From IMG/VR virus record IMGVR_UViG_3300049811_000333, positions 1 to 64,000 of that record: 64,000 nt of DNA; one strand, 5' to 3'. The position numbers and the translations under genes are program-made. A model generated the notes under the pieces. That model worked only from the letters and a program-made list of their open reading frames with translations. It made no database searches and was not told where the DNA came from. Origin of the DNA: a virus. This document shows, piece by piece, positions 14,347 to 21,213 of this stretch (within the stretch, counting starts at the first letter, position 1; each line of letters begins with the position of its first letter).

Positions 14347-14555
14347 TACGGCCCCCCCCCCCCCCCTTGCTCACTTGCCTGCTTCGTCACGCGCTTCTTA
14401 TCGGTCACGTTCGTTGCGGTGAGATCAATCGTGTCTCGATAGAGCCGCGCGTCCGTGATGTGCAGCTTGCCGTCGATCCGCTGTCCCTCAACCTCGGCAG
14501 TCCAGTCGCCGTCCTTGGTTGCGGGGTCGACCCCGATGATGTGTCGATCCTTCAT
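14346..14555 (-). CDS. Hypothetical protein, 69 aa, ending in a homopolymer-encoded Gly run
   Basis: Small protein (MKDRHIIGVDPATKDGDWTA) ending in a poly-Gly run encoded by the G tract. Any slippage would change its C terminus and stop position. The ATG overlaps the upstream zinc-finger peptide stop. Unrecognised. Confidence 0.55.
   Translation of the reverse strand: MKDRHIIGVDPATKDGDWTAEVEGQRIDGKLHITDARLYRDTIDLTATNVTDKKRVTKQASEQGGGGGP
14352..14366. repeat. 15-bp poly-C/poly-G homopolymer tract
   Basis: Fifteen Cs on the plus strand (Gs on the coding minus strand) sit at the 3' end of one small gene and 6 bases before the next start. Tracts of this length are prone to slippage and classically cause phase variation; an assembly error in tract length is the alternative. 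Confidence 0.85.
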
Positions 14556-14680
14556 TTGCTAGGTTCGCGACCGTCACCACCGCAATGGTCGCAGGTGTCA
14601 GTTTGGTCCCCGTTGACGTATCCAGTGCCTCCGCAACCGTCACACTTTGTCAAATCTGGTCCATCGTCTTCTTCGCGCAT
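14552..14680 (-). CDS. DnaJ-like zinc-finger peptide, 42 aa
   Basis: Two CxxCxGxG-like motifs (CDGCGGTGY and CDHCGGDG) in a 42-residue peptide, the pattern of half a DnaJ zinc domain. Such mini zinc proteins are frequent in phages; role unknown. AAGGA lies seven bases before the ATG. Confidence 0.65.
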   Translation of the reverse strand: MREEDDGPDLTKCDGCGGTGYVNGDQTDTCDHCGGDGREPSK

Positions 14681-14691
14681 CGCTTCTGTCC

Positions 14692-14955
14692 TTACGCAGA
14701 TAGGGCCGCCCTGGCAGCTTTGAAGTCCTCGACAGTCAAGCTCACGGGCTCTCCGCCAACGCGGAGCACGTAGAACTCACCTGTCTTGGGGTGATTGCCG
14801 CCCAGCTGAGACATGGCCTTGGCAAATTCCGCAAAAGGCGTCAGCGCCGCCTCAAGCTCCGCAATGCGCTTCACATCTGCGGGGGACCTAACGCACTTCC
14901 CAATGGCACCGGGACGTCTAAGCGTCGCTGGCCATCCGTCCTCATTATCTTCCAT
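14692..14955 (-). CDS. Hypothetical protein, 87 aa
   Basis: Helical N-terminal part (RIAELEAALTPFAEFAKAM) followed by a beta-rich end (FYVLRVGGEPVSLT). GGAGT six bases before the ATG supports the start. Its RIAELEA segment resembles the 57-residue protein two genes downstream. A terminator lies immediately upstream. Confidence 0.65.
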   Translation of the reverse strand: MEDNEDGWPATLRRPGAIGKCVRSPADVKRIAELEAALTPFAEFAKAMSQLGGNHPKTGEFYVLRVGGEPVSLTVEDFKAARAALSA

Positions 14956-14971
14956 GCGTCAACTCCAATAT

Positions 14972-15003
14972 AAAGAAGCCGGGGCTAGTCCATTAGCCCC
15001 GGC
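14972..15003 (-). terminator. Rho-independent terminator (leftward)
   Basis: A perfect 10-bp stem (GCCGGGGCTA / TAGCCCCGGC, 14978-14987 and 14994-15003) with a 6-nt loop is followed on the minus strand by TTCTTTA. It ends the 17.5-15.1 kb leftward transcript before the gene at 14955. Confidence 0.75.
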
Positions 15004-15096
15004 CCCATGCGCCGCCAGATGGACCCTACGGCGCTATGATCACGACACCCTTTGCAGTGGGCCGCGACCTAGGCCAGCCGTTTCAGGCTGGCGACC

Positions 15097-15300
15097 TCAA
15101 TCAACGTAGTCCGCGAAGCTGCGGTAGACGATGGTGCCATTGTCCGCAATCCAGCGCCTCGGTGGCGGCCAATCAGGCCCCTTGTAGCGATAGGCCTCCT
15201 CGTGAAGGGCCTCGTTGTATTCGAAGGGGCAGCCATTCTCGCCTTCGCGGGTGCAATATTTGTCACCGCAATTCTTCTCTCGCGTGCAATACCTACGCAT
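15097..15300 (-). CDS. Cys-rich small protein, 67 aa
   Basis: Four cysteines near the N terminus (YCTREKNCGDKYCTREGENG, then CPF) could bind a metal; the C terminus ends WIADNGTIVYRSFADYVD. AAGGAATAGCG precedes the ATG. Function unknown. Confidence 0.65.
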   Translation of the reverse strand: MRRYCTREKNCGDKYCTREGENGCPFEYNEALHEEAYRYKGPDWPPPRRWIADNGTIVYRSFADYVD

Positions 15301-15302
15301 CG

Positions 15303-15524
15303 CTATTCCTTCAGAAGATGGTCGAGAATGCCTTGCTGGATAGACTTCAGGTCCTTCTCAGGGAGCCGGATATTGAGATCGGTCCCGGACGTGTCTGCGT
15401 AGATCAGCTTCAGGTAAAGGTGCCCGTCCTTGGCGTAGACGGCTGCGTCAGTCGGGTTCGGGTTCAGTGCCTTGGTGACGGCCGCCCCGACGCCGCCGAT
15501 AAAGTCTTCAAAAGGGTTCGTCAT
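15303..15524 (-). CDS. Hypothetical protein, 73 aa
   Basis: N terminus MTNPFEDFIGGVGAAVTKAL, then a beta-rich middle (HLYLKLIYADTSGTDLNI) and a helical end. GGGAAGAA directly precedes the ATG. No family recognised. Confidence 0.65.
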   Translation of the reverse strand: MTNPFEDFIGGVGAAVTKALNPNPTDAAVYAKDGHLYLKLIYADTSGTDLNIRLPEKDLKSIQQGILDHLLKE

Positions 15525-15700
15525 TTCTTCCCCGCGAATTGCTTGCGTTTGAACCTCTTGTTCCGCCGCGTGCCGCGGTCAGAGACGCCCGTGACACAAC
15601 CGCCGTCAGGCCAGCAGCAATACTTCTTGTAGTCCGAGTACGAGGTGAAGGTCGGGCCCTGCTTGATCTCCCTCAAGACCAGGGTCACGCCGTGCGCCAT
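15521..15700 (-). CDS. Small basic Cys-containing protein, 59 aa
   Basis: Short protein with KKYCCWPDGGCV and a very basic C terminus (RGTRRNKRFKRKQFAGKK). GGAGGAAGTA before the ATG at 15700 is a strong start; the open frame beyond it belongs to the neighbour. The stop overlaps the next start. Confidence 0.65.
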   Translation of the reverse strand: MAHGVTLVLREIKQGPTFTSYSDYKKYCCWPDGGCVTGVSDRGTRRNKRFKRKQFAGKK

Positions 15701-16110
15701 TACTTCCTCCAAAAAAGTCTGAATGTGCCGAGGAGCGCGTCCCAGATCTTCTGGATCGTATCGAAGCGCAGCGTGATGCGATGGTATCGCACCACGTCCT
15801 TCGGCTTCCACACCTCGTCCTCCAGCTTGTGGGTGGAGGAAAACTCTTCGAGCCTTGCCTGCTCCACCTCCATCCGGCGCTGGAATTCCTCGTCGGACCC
15901 GTAGAGATCCTTGGTTCTCTCCTTGAAGGTCTTCGCAGCTTCAGCCTTTATCTGCTCGAACTCTTCGTCCGTCAGAGACCTCGCTCCCAGCGCAGAGCCC
16001 CACATTGTCTTGCTGTTGGTATCCAGGGGCCTGCCGTACTTGGCATGGCACTTCTCAGGGTAAAAGCAGTAGGCACACTTGCCCTCCAGGAGGCAGGTCA
16101 TCGACACCAT
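15700..16110 (-). CDS. Hypothetical protein, 136 aa, with an N-terminal Cys cluster
   Basis: Residues 6-22 hold four cysteines (CLLEGKCAYCFYPEKCH) that could form a zinc or iron-sulphur site; the rest is a long charged helix (DEEFEQIKAEAAKTFKER) and a Trp-rich end. GGAG seven bases before the ATG at 16110 marks the start. Unrecognised. Confidence 0.65.
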   Translation of the reverse strand: MVSMTCLLEGKCAYCFYPEKCHAKYGRPLDTNSKTMWGSALGARSLTDEEFEQIKAEAAKTFKERTKDLYGSDEEFQRRMEVEQARLEEFSSTHKLEDEVWKPKDVVRYHRITLRFDTIQKIWDALLGTFRLFWRK

Positions 16111-16382
16111 GTCTTTGCTCCATCGCGTCCGCAGACCGTGCCCTTCACCCAGGGCGATTTGTCCCTGTCGGACAGAATGCTCTTGCGCGGAGGCTCTGCC
16201 TTCGGCGGCGCCTCCCACTTCGAAACCCGGACCGTCATCTCGTTGACGGCCATGGCGTTCACAACGCCAATGGCCCCGGAGGCAAAGCCGATCACCAAGG
16301 CGATGTAGGCGATGTGCAGCGGTCGCTTGTCGGCGCGGCTCCGCCGCTTCTCCAGCTTCTCGACACGATCTTCCAGGGTCAT
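16098..16382 (-). CDS. Single-pass membrane protein, 94 aa
   Basis: A short N-terminal coiled coil (TLEDRVEKLEKRRSRAD), one membrane helix (IAYIALVIGFASGAIGVVNA) and a soluble C terminus. AAGGACAGCAA precedes the ATG, which overlaps the upstream stop. The build (coiled coil, one membrane pass, tail) resembles i-spanins or superinfection proteins, but nothing specific is recognised. Confidence 0.65.
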   Translation of the reverse strand: MTLEDRVEKLEKRRSRADKRPLHIAYIALVIGFASGAIGVVNAMAVNEMTVRVSKWEAPPKAEPPRKSILSDRDKSPWVKGTVCGRDGAKTWCR

Positions 16383-16579
16383 TTGCTGTCCTTCATGGCA
16401 GCGTTCTTGTAGGCCTGCCCGATAAGGGCGCACACCACAGCCATGGTGCTGAGATCTCGATACGTGAAGCCTCCCGCGGTCTCGGCGTGGGCCCGGATGG
16501 CCCGCGCCGCATTGAGGAAGACCTCGGCGTGTTGTTCGAGATCGGAGCTATTCAATTCCCACTTCCCACAAATCGGCAT
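16379..16579 (-). CDS. Hypothetical protein, 66 aa
   Basis: Helical Ala-rich protein (HAEVFLNAARAIRAHAETAG). The frame is open to 16591 and overlaps the preceding gene by about 30 nt; start not well defined. Unrecognised. Confidence 0.55.
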   Translation of the reverse strand: MPICGKWELNSSDLEQHAEVFLNAARAIRAHAETAGGFTYRDLSTMAVVCALIGQAYKNAAMKDSK

Positions 16580-16787
16580 CGCCTTTACCATTGGCGTGCA
16601 GAAAGTCCGTGAACTTCACGTAGAGTGCCAAGAACTGCTTGGCGATGGCGCGGTTGTAAACCGTTGGAACGCGATCACTCTCAAGGTACTGCTTGTACCC
16701 AATCAGAGCTTCCTGGATCAGAGCGAATTCGAGATCCGTAAGCTCCAGGTCGTCATCTTCCTCAGTCTTCTTCGTCTTCTTTGCCAC
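16548..16787 (-). CDS. Hypothetical protein, 79 aa
   Basis: A Lys-rich start (VAKKTKKTEEDDD) leads into a helical body (EFALIQEALIGYKQYLESD). The GTG at 16787 with GGGA six bases upstream is preferred over an ATG at 16859 inside the neighbour. Function unknown. Confidence 0.6.
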   Translation of the reverse strand: MAKKTKKTEEDDDLELTDLEFALIQEALIGYKQYLESDRVPTVYNRAIAKQFLALYVKFTDFLHANGKGDADLWEVGIE

Positions 16788-17073
16788 GCTGTTCCCACTT
16801 TCTGGTTCCGAGGTCTCGCTTATCCTGGTCACGAGTGCAGATGGTTGCCCCGTAGCCAATGCGGACTGTGATGCCGGGCTTGCAGCCCTTCAATGTGAAG
16901 ATCGCAATCTCGTTTGCAGCGTCCGGGTTCTTCGCCAGGAAGGCCCGGCATGCGTCGTACTCAGGGTCCCTGGACTTCTCGACAACCAACTCCCCTTTAT
17001 GGAAGACGTTGTAGCGATAGAACTTGAGGCCCCATCTCTCCGGTGGGACCCGGACCATGTCGAACTCAATCAT
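16762..17073 (-). CDS. Hypothetical protein, 103 aa
   Basis: Globular first half (PPERWGLKFYRYNVFHKGEL) and a charged C terminus (KWEQRGKEDEED). The ATG overlaps the stop of the exonuclease gene (ATGA). No family recognised. Confidence 0.65.
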   Translation of the reverse strand: MIEFDMVRVPPERWGLKFYRYNVFHKGELVVEKSRDPEYDACRAFLAKNPDAANEIAIFTLKGCKPGITVRIGYGATICTRDQDKRDLGTRKWEQRGKEDEED

Positions 17074-17507
17074 GCCGGAGCTCCAAAAATCATGTCGTCG
17101 GCGTAATAGGCGCAGAGCAAGGCTCGCGCATCGCTGAGGGCATTATGAGGAATGGCCGGAAGCGGGTCGAGGTCACGCACCAGCCTCATCTCAAGATCCC
17201 CGACATCCCATTGGATGCCGTTCGGCTCTTGAAGCAAATCCAAGAGATAGCCAAAATCAGCTGGCCAATCCGCGATGATTGGTTGCTCGCGATGCCTGTT
17301 GAGGAACGCCACGATGCGGCGCTTGATGATGATGTCGTCCTCTGGCTCCTGGTTGAGAACCGGGATGACGTTTTCGCGCACCCACTCATGGCACTTCCCA
17401 AGGTCAAAGTGGCGCACGCAGTAAACGCTGTCGCCGCAGTCCGAGACCAGAGCGATGCTGATCAGATCTCCTTGGAAGTTAGTGAACTCGGTATCAAGGG
17501 CCAGCAT
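17070..17507 (-). CDS. DEDD-family 3'-5' exonuclease (DnaQ-like)
   Basis: A 145-residue DEDDh-type exonuclease: motif I LALDTEFTNFQGD (D and E), an acidic residue in the middle near DWPADFGYLLD, and motif III PHNALSDARALL (His and Asp). It could proofread or trim nucleic acid. It is the first gene of a leftward transcript starting from the promoter at 17593-17621; the long leader can form two GC hairpins. The ATG at 17507 has only a weak Shine-Dalgarno; a GTG at 17561 is possible. Confidence 0.8.
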   Translation of the reverse strand: MLALDTEFTNFQGDLISIALVSDCGDSVYCVRHFDLGKCHEWVRENVIPVLNQEPEDDIIIKRRIVAFLNRHREQPIIADWPADFGYLLDLLQEPNGIQWDVGDLEMRLVRDLDPLPAIPHNALSDARALLCAYYADDMIFGAPA

Positions 17508-17592
17508 GTGTGTTCCGGAAAAGGGCCGGGCATCCCTTCCGGGAGCCCGGCAGTCAGCCACAAGGAGGTGTCCCGAGCGCCGGGACCCTCAA

Positions 17593-17621
17593 TCTATACG
17601 CCAGGTGTTTACCGGCGTCAA
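17593..17621 (-). promoter_or_regulatory. Strong leftward promoter
   Basis: On the minus strand TTGACG (17616-17621), 17 bp, TATAGA (17593-17598), with the extended TGTTGAC -35 element. It reads into the exonuclease operon through a leader of about 80 nt that can form the hairpins GTCCCG/CGGGAC and GCCGGGC/GCCCGGC. Confidence 0.82.
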
Positions 17622-18071
17622 CACTGGAAGCATGCTCGCAGGTCACAATTTCGGAAATCCAAGATCAATTCTGACCTGCACAAGCGGGGAGGACGCGGCA
17701 GCGCCCGGACCCGCGCTTTCATGGGGAGGGGGCTACTCAAGTGTTTAAGAGTGCAGTGTCTATAAGGGGGAGGGGAGCTATATGGCAGCGCTCGCTACCG
17801 TTTCACTAGCGCTCGCTCAGCTCCCTTGATGAGTACGAGGAGCGTTATTAACTCGTCACTGCAAGTTGCAGGGCAGCGCCCTCAATCCGTTCCTGTGATC
17901 CTCGCCGTGGGCTCGGCTCTCAGTCACTACTTCCGTAGTAAGATGTTCGACATTTTGAATTTACAGATCAAGTTAAATTTCTGTAATGTTTCAGAACGCC
18001 TGCCAATTCAAGGCCTTGGCAACATGCCTACCCCATTGACACGCTTTTGCCGGGATCAACAACTACAGGTG
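17622..18071. other. Non-coding divergent region with several dyads, possible replication origin
   Basis: About 450 bp without a credible gene between the leftward exonuclease operon and the rightward primase operon. It contains AGCGCTCGCT twice (17787-17796, 17808-17817) inside GGGAGCT/AGCTCCC arms, the palindrome CTGCAAGTTGCAG (17859-17871) and TTACAGA-N12-TCTGTAA (17961-17967, 17980-17986) in an AT-rich stretch. Dyads beside a primase gene suit an origin or control region; no DnaA box cluster was seen. Confidence 0.45.
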
Positions 18072-18100
18072 TTGACACCACCGCTCGCATTGTGCATATT
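18072..18100 (+). promoter_or_regulatory. Rightward promoter for the primase operon
   Basis: TTGACA (18072-18077), 17-bp spacer, CATATT (18095-18100). The -35 lies in GGTGTTGACACC, a small dyad that could be an operator. Its layout copies the RecE/RecT promoter at 10454-10482 (same -10). Confidence 0.82.
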
Positions 18101-18126
18101 CTCCTGGTGCTTTGAGAGGGGCGGGG

Positions 18127-18636
18127 ATGCCAAGCCTGGCGGGGAAACTGTCTGCGATCCTGGATACCTACCAGCCGCCTGTTGGCGTCCGGGTCAGTCA
18201 TCCCGTGGAGTTCCTATGGAAGCGCGGGGTTCTGGACCCTGTGCAATACGCCGCCGCCAATGCTTTCCGCGCGGACTACGAGTGCGCTGTTGGTGATAGC
18301 TCCGCCCCCATCGTGAACTGGGGGGCTTTTGAGTCCATGGCCCTCACGGACAACCCGGACCTCCTTGGCGGTCGTCACAAGTCTTCGATGCGGGTTGCGC
18401 GCCCCCCTGCCGGGCCCCGGCCAATCGTTGATGCCCGGAAGACCCTCTTCAATCTCCGCTGGAGCCTTGGCCATTTCGGTTTCCAGGTGATGCGCGCGGT
18501 TTGCGGCCTGGGGATCCCCATCGTGGTGGTCTCCAGAGAAATCTCCCTGGACAAGAACATCGTTGGCCACCGCCTCCGGGAAGCCCTCTGGGACGCCGCC
18601 GATTATTACGGCTTCACCGAGGAGGTCCCGGAATGA
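18127..18636 (+). CDS. DUF6456-like protein
   Basis: A 169-residue protein with PVGVRVSHPVEFLWKRGVL, QYAAANAFRADYECAVGDSS and a C-terminal LREALWDAADYYGF, resembling the alphaproteobacterial DUF6456 type found in chromosomes and phages. GAGGGGCGGGG stands before the ATG. It is the first gene of the primase operon; function not established. Confidence 0.7.
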   Translation: MPSLAGKLSAILDTYQPPVGVRVSHPVEFLWKRGVLDPVQYAAANAFRADYECAVGDSSAPIVNWGAFESMALTDNPDLLGGRHKSSMRVARPPAGPRPIVDARKTLFNLRWSLGHFGFQVMRAVCGLGIPIVVVSREISLDKNIVGHRLREALWDAADYYGFTEEVPE

Positions 18637-19394
18637 GGCTGGCACAAATGGCAGAGCCGTACCTGGCTCTGAAATGGCCGATCTTCCCGGTCAAGGACAA
18701 GCGCCCATTGGTGTCCGGCGGTTACAAGGCCGCGTCCGTCGACCCTCGGGTGATCGAGGATTGGTCGCGGCGGTTCCCTGGCTGCAACATCGCCGTCGCC
18801 ACAGGTCGGATTTCCGGGATTGTTGTCGTGGATGTTGATGGCCCCCCAGGAGAACAAACCCTCCTGGCCTTGGCTGACGAGGGGATCGTGATCGACAGCC
18901 CGCTCCAGTCCCTGACTGGACGCGGGCGGCACATGATCTTCAAGTACGACAAGGGCATGAAGTGTTCCATCGGAAAGCTCGGCCCCGGACTGGATGTCAG
19001 GGCCGATGGCGGGAGCTTCACGGTTCCTCCCTCCGTCCATCACAGCGGCAAACGCTACGAGTGGGTCGCGGACCCGCTGACGACGCCGATCCCGCACTTC
19101 CCGTTGTCGGCCCTGCTCTACCTCTACCGGCCGAAAGCCCGTCCCACCTGGGGCGGGGCACCAAGTGTGTCCCTATCGGAAATTGTTGGTCGGGTTGCGT
19201 CTGCGGTGCCCGGGACCCGGAACGCGGAGCTCAACAGTGCCGCCTACATGGCCGGGAAGCTCGTCCGGCACGGGAAAATCTCGGAAGACGAAGCAGAGCA
19301 CACCCTGGTGGAAGCGGGCCTGGCCATCGGCCTGGACCGTCACGAATGCCAATCAACAGTGAGGAGCGGCCTGAGAGCCGGACAGGAGGAGTAG
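18633..19394 (+). CDS. Bifunctional primase-polymerase (prim-pol) domain protein
   Basis: A 253-residue archaeo-eukaryotic-type prim-pol (PF09250-like): LKWPIFPVKDKRPLVSGGYK, the catalytic acidic strand GIVVVDVDGPPGE, GRGRHMIFKYD and ADGGSFTVPPSVHHSGKRYEW. It would make primers for the DnaB-like helicase encoded separately; no helicase domain is fused. The C-terminal 60 residues form a helical bundle. It starts by ATGA overlap with the DUF6456-like gene. Confidence 0.88.
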   Translation: MRLAQMAEPYLALKWPIFPVKDKRPLVSGGYKAASVDPRVIEDWSRRFPGCNIAVATGRISGIVVVDVDGPPGEQTLLALADEGIVIDSPLQSLTGRGRHMIFKYDKGMKCSIGKLGPGLDVRADGGSFTVPPSVHHSGKRYEWVADPLTTPIPHFPLSALLYLYRPKARPTWGGAPSVSLSEIVGRVASAVPGTRNAELNSAAYMAGKLVRHGKISEDEAEHTLVEAGLAIGLDRHECQSTVRSGLRAGQEE

Positions 19395-19603
19395 TGAAGG
19401 AATTTAGGATCAAGGAAGACGTCATCGATGACGACGTGATTTGCGAGGAGATTTTCGTCGAGCAGTATGAGTCCGAAGGGGCCGTGTTTATCGGCCAGAC
19501 TGATGAGGACGAGAATGGTCCTGTTCTCCAAATGCACATGCTGACCGTGGCGCAAGCCCGGAAGCTGCGGGACGCGCTCAATGAGATCGTGGGGACGGCA
19601 TGA
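19394..19603 (+). CDS. Small acidic protein, 69 aa
   Basis: Starts at a GTG overlapping the primase stop by one base, with AGGAGG just upstream. Very acidic N-terminal half (EDVIDDDVICEEIFVEQ) and a helical end (AQARKLRDALNEIVGTA). Function unknown. Confidence 0.7.
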   Translation: MKEFRIKEDVIDDDVICEEIFVEQYESEGAVFIGQTDEDENGPVLQMHMLTVAQARKLRDALNEIVGTA

Positions 19604-19800
19604 AGAAGAAGCCTCTGTCGCAGCGCCTGGATCAATTGAAGGCTGTCCGTGACATTGCCACCAGCGCTGGCAATCACGACGACGAATACAGCCGTGGTCT
19701 CGCCAACGGCATCATCCTGGCCGTGGCCGTCATGGAGGCCAAGGACCCGGAGTACCTCGGAAAGGAGAAAGGGCCATGGACTGGTTCGGAGACATCCTGA
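19600..19800 (+). CDS. Hypothetical protein, 66 aa
   Basis: Helical protein (LSQRLDQLKAVRDIATSAG, GLANGIILAVAVMEAKDP) coupled to the upstream gene by ATGA. Its last codons provide the ribosome binding site of the next small gene. Unrecognised. Confidence 0.65.
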   Translation: MKKKPLSQRLDQLKAVRDIATSAGNHDDEYSRGLANGIILAVAVMEAKDPEYLGKEKGPWTGSETS

Positions 19801-19856
19801 TGCTGGGTGGGATCATCGTGCTCCTGGCCATCACCATCACCTTGAGCGGGGGCTGA
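19776..19856 (+). CDS. 26-residue single-pass membrane peptide
   Basis: A peptide consisting of a short acidic start and one hydrophobic segment (ILMLGGIIVLLAITITLSGG). AAAGGAGAAAGGGCC before the ATG is a strong start signal, and the stop adjoins the next GTG start. Probably inserts into the inner membrane; function unknown. Confidence 0.55.
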   Translation: MDWFGDILMLGGIIVLLAITITLSGG

Positions 19857-20084
19857 GTGCCGTACAAGATCGACGGCATGATCGATGAGGCCTGCAAGCT
19901 CAAGTGCTGCAAATTGTGTAAGCACAGCTGGCTGCCATGGGATCAGGATTACGGATTTTGCAAGCATGCCAAGAACGCCTTCGGGCCCTTCCCGAAGCGG
20001 ATTGCGGAGCTTGATACCTGTGATCACTGGGAATGCTCTGGGTCCGCACAAACCCCTGACAAACATCAAGACAAGCCAGATTGA
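19857..20084 (+). CDS. Cys-rich, probably zinc-binding protein, 75 aa
   Basis: Seven cysteines including CKLKCCKLCKHSW and two spaced ones in the C-terminal half (FCKH, DTCDHWEC) suggest a zinc site. It starts with GTG immediately after the preceding stop. The TGA stop lies inside a downstream -35 box. Function unknown. Confidence 0.65.
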   Translation: MPYKIDGMIDEACKLKCCKLCKHSWLPWDQDYGFCKHAKNAFGPFPKRIAELDTCDHWECSGSAQTPDKHQDKPD

Positions 20085-20108
20085 CAGGTTTGTGCCGGTG
20101 CATACAAT
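20081..20108 (+). promoter_or_regulatory. Promoter whose transcript would begin with a terminator hairpin
   Basis: TTGACA (20081-20086), 16 bp, TACAAT (20103-20108). The predicted start (about 20114) coincides with the first base of the terminator stem at 20114, so transcripts would carry a 5' stem-loop or be attenuated before the gene at 20177. Confidence 0.7.
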
Positions 20109-20113
20109 CAGCA

Positions 20114-20142
20114 GGCTCTAGGTATTATACCTGAGCCTTTTT
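20114..20142 (+). terminator. Terminator or attenuator hairpin
   Basis: GGCTC-t-AGGTA / TACCT-GAGCC stem with one bulged T and a TTA loop, followed by five Ts (20138-20142). It ends the primase operon but also lies just after the promoter above. Confidence 0.75.
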
Positions 20143-20176
20143 CGATAAGATATTGAGCCATAACGGGAGGAAAAGC

Positions 20177-20575
20177 ATGCAGAGAAGGGCGGCCAGCCTG
20201 ACGTTGGGGGACCTGGGCCCCACGCTGACGGAGGTCTTTTGGGATAACGGACGCTGGTCGACACAGTCCCAGGATTTCGATGACGACGACGCCGCTAAGG
20301 AGGCTTGGAACAAGCTGAAGCTGAGGGGATACCTGGTCGCCAACGAGGGGTATCTCTGGGTGGATCAGAGCCCGGACATGGTCTCGGTATCCTCTGACGG
20401 CGGCGCCGGACATCTCTTCCTCATCCTCGACGAGGAGAACCCGAACACGAGTTCCATTGGCTTCATCTCGAACGCCGCCTGGATCGTGGAGAACGGAATG
20501 GGATTTCTGGAGCTCACTGCCATGAAATACCGGGAAACCCAGGAACAGGGCGGGAACATCGCGGCCATCAACTGA
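20177..20575 (+). CDS. Hypothetical protein, 132 aa
   Basis: Acidic globular protein (TLTEVFWDNGRWSTQSQDFD, GGAGHLFLILDEENPN, ISNAAWIVENGMGFLEL). GGGAGG six bases before the ATG fixes the start. It is a single gene between an attenuator and the tRNA-Pro fragment. Unrecognised. Confidence 0.7.
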   Translation: MQRRAASLTLGDLGPTLTEVFWDNGRWSTQSQDFDDDDAAKEAWNKLKLRGYLVANEGYLWVDQSPDMVSVSSDGGAGHLFLILDEENPNTSSIGFISNAAWIVENGMGFLELTAMKYRETQEQGGNIAAIN

Positions 20576-20645
20576 TGGCCGTTGACATGGCATCACTCGC
20601 AGATTACCAGTGCGGCGCCGTCACTTGCGGCATCCCGGCACCGGT

Positions 20646-20685
20646 CGGAGCGTAGCGCAGCCTGGTAGCGCACTTGCTTCGGGAG
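20646..20685 (+). other. 5' half of a tRNA-Pro(CGG) gene, candidate attP core
   Basis: Forty bases read as acceptor (CGGAGCG), D arm (GCGC...GCGC) and anticodon arm (CTTGC, loop TTCGGGA) of a bacterial proline tRNA with anticodon CGG; similarity stops after the first base of the 3' anticodon stem. No T arm follows. In a temperate phage with a tyrosine integrase, such a tRNA fragment is the usual sign of the attachment site. attP sites usually carry the 3' half, so the orientation is unusual. Confidence 0.7.
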
Positions 20686-20728
20686 ATTGTGCGCTGTCTT
20701 CTGAAAAGTACAGCAATATCAACGAAAG

Positions 20729-20757
20729 ACGGGCGGTGAAAACCGCCCGTTTTTTTA
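20729..20757 (+). terminator. Rho-independent terminator
   Basis: A perfect 9-bp stem (ACGGGCGGT / ACCGCCCGT) with a GAAA tetraloop is followed by seven to eight Ts. It ends any rightward RNA passing through the tRNA-Pro fragment. Confidence 0.93.
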
Positions 20758-20784
20758 TTTCGACAGGTTATTCCCAAGAAACCA

Positions 20785-21213
20785 TTAATCCAGTGTGCGG
20801 TACTTCTGTGAGCGGATCTCTGAGATGTAGGCTTCCGAAATTCCCGTCATTCGGGAGAGCTCACGGCCAGAGACCTTTGAGGCGCGGACCGCATTAATGA
20901 TGTCGCGCGGGTACTTCCTTTCGCCGTATGGGCGATGGGTGCGTCCCTTTCGGGATCGGTCTGAGTTGTTGTCGCCGTTGGTGCCTAGAAAGAGATGTTC
21001 GATGCACACGCAGGGGCGGTTGTCGCAACGGTGCAGCACGTTCATCCCAGCCGGGATTGGGCCATTGACGGCTTCCCACATGAGGCGGTGGGCGCGCTTG
21101 TTGCCAAGTCGCCCGTATCCTTTTTCAGTGAGGGTGCCTGTCCACTCAAGGCACCCGGTCTTTTCGTTGCGTTTGGTGTGCTTAAGAAGCCTGGTAAGCA
21201 GGTCTCGGTTCAT
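20785..21213 (-). CDS. HNH endonuclease with C-terminal HTH (homing type)
   Basis: A 142-residue protein: GCLEWTGTLTEKGYGRLGNK, HRLMWEAVNGPIPAGMNVLH, RCDNRPCVCIEHLFLGTNGD form an HNH domain; the C terminus (SGRELSRMTGISEAYISEIR) is an HTH. This architecture is typical of free-standing phage homing endonucleases. The ATG at 21213 overlaps the upstream stop. It is clearly related to the protein encoded at 21521-21994. Confidence 0.85.
   Translation of the reverse strand: MNRDLLTRLLKHTKRNEKTGCLEWTGTLTEKGYGRLGNKRAHRLMWEAVNGPIPAGMNVLHRCDNRPCVCIEHLFLGTNGDNNSDRSRKGRTHRPYGERKYPRDIINAVRASKVSGRELSRMTGISEAYISEIRSQKYRTLD

Noticed and set aside
17826-18296. 156-residue rightward frame before the DUF6456-like gene
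   Set aside because: Runs through the promoter and dyads, has no ribosome binding site, and overlaps the real gene in another frame.
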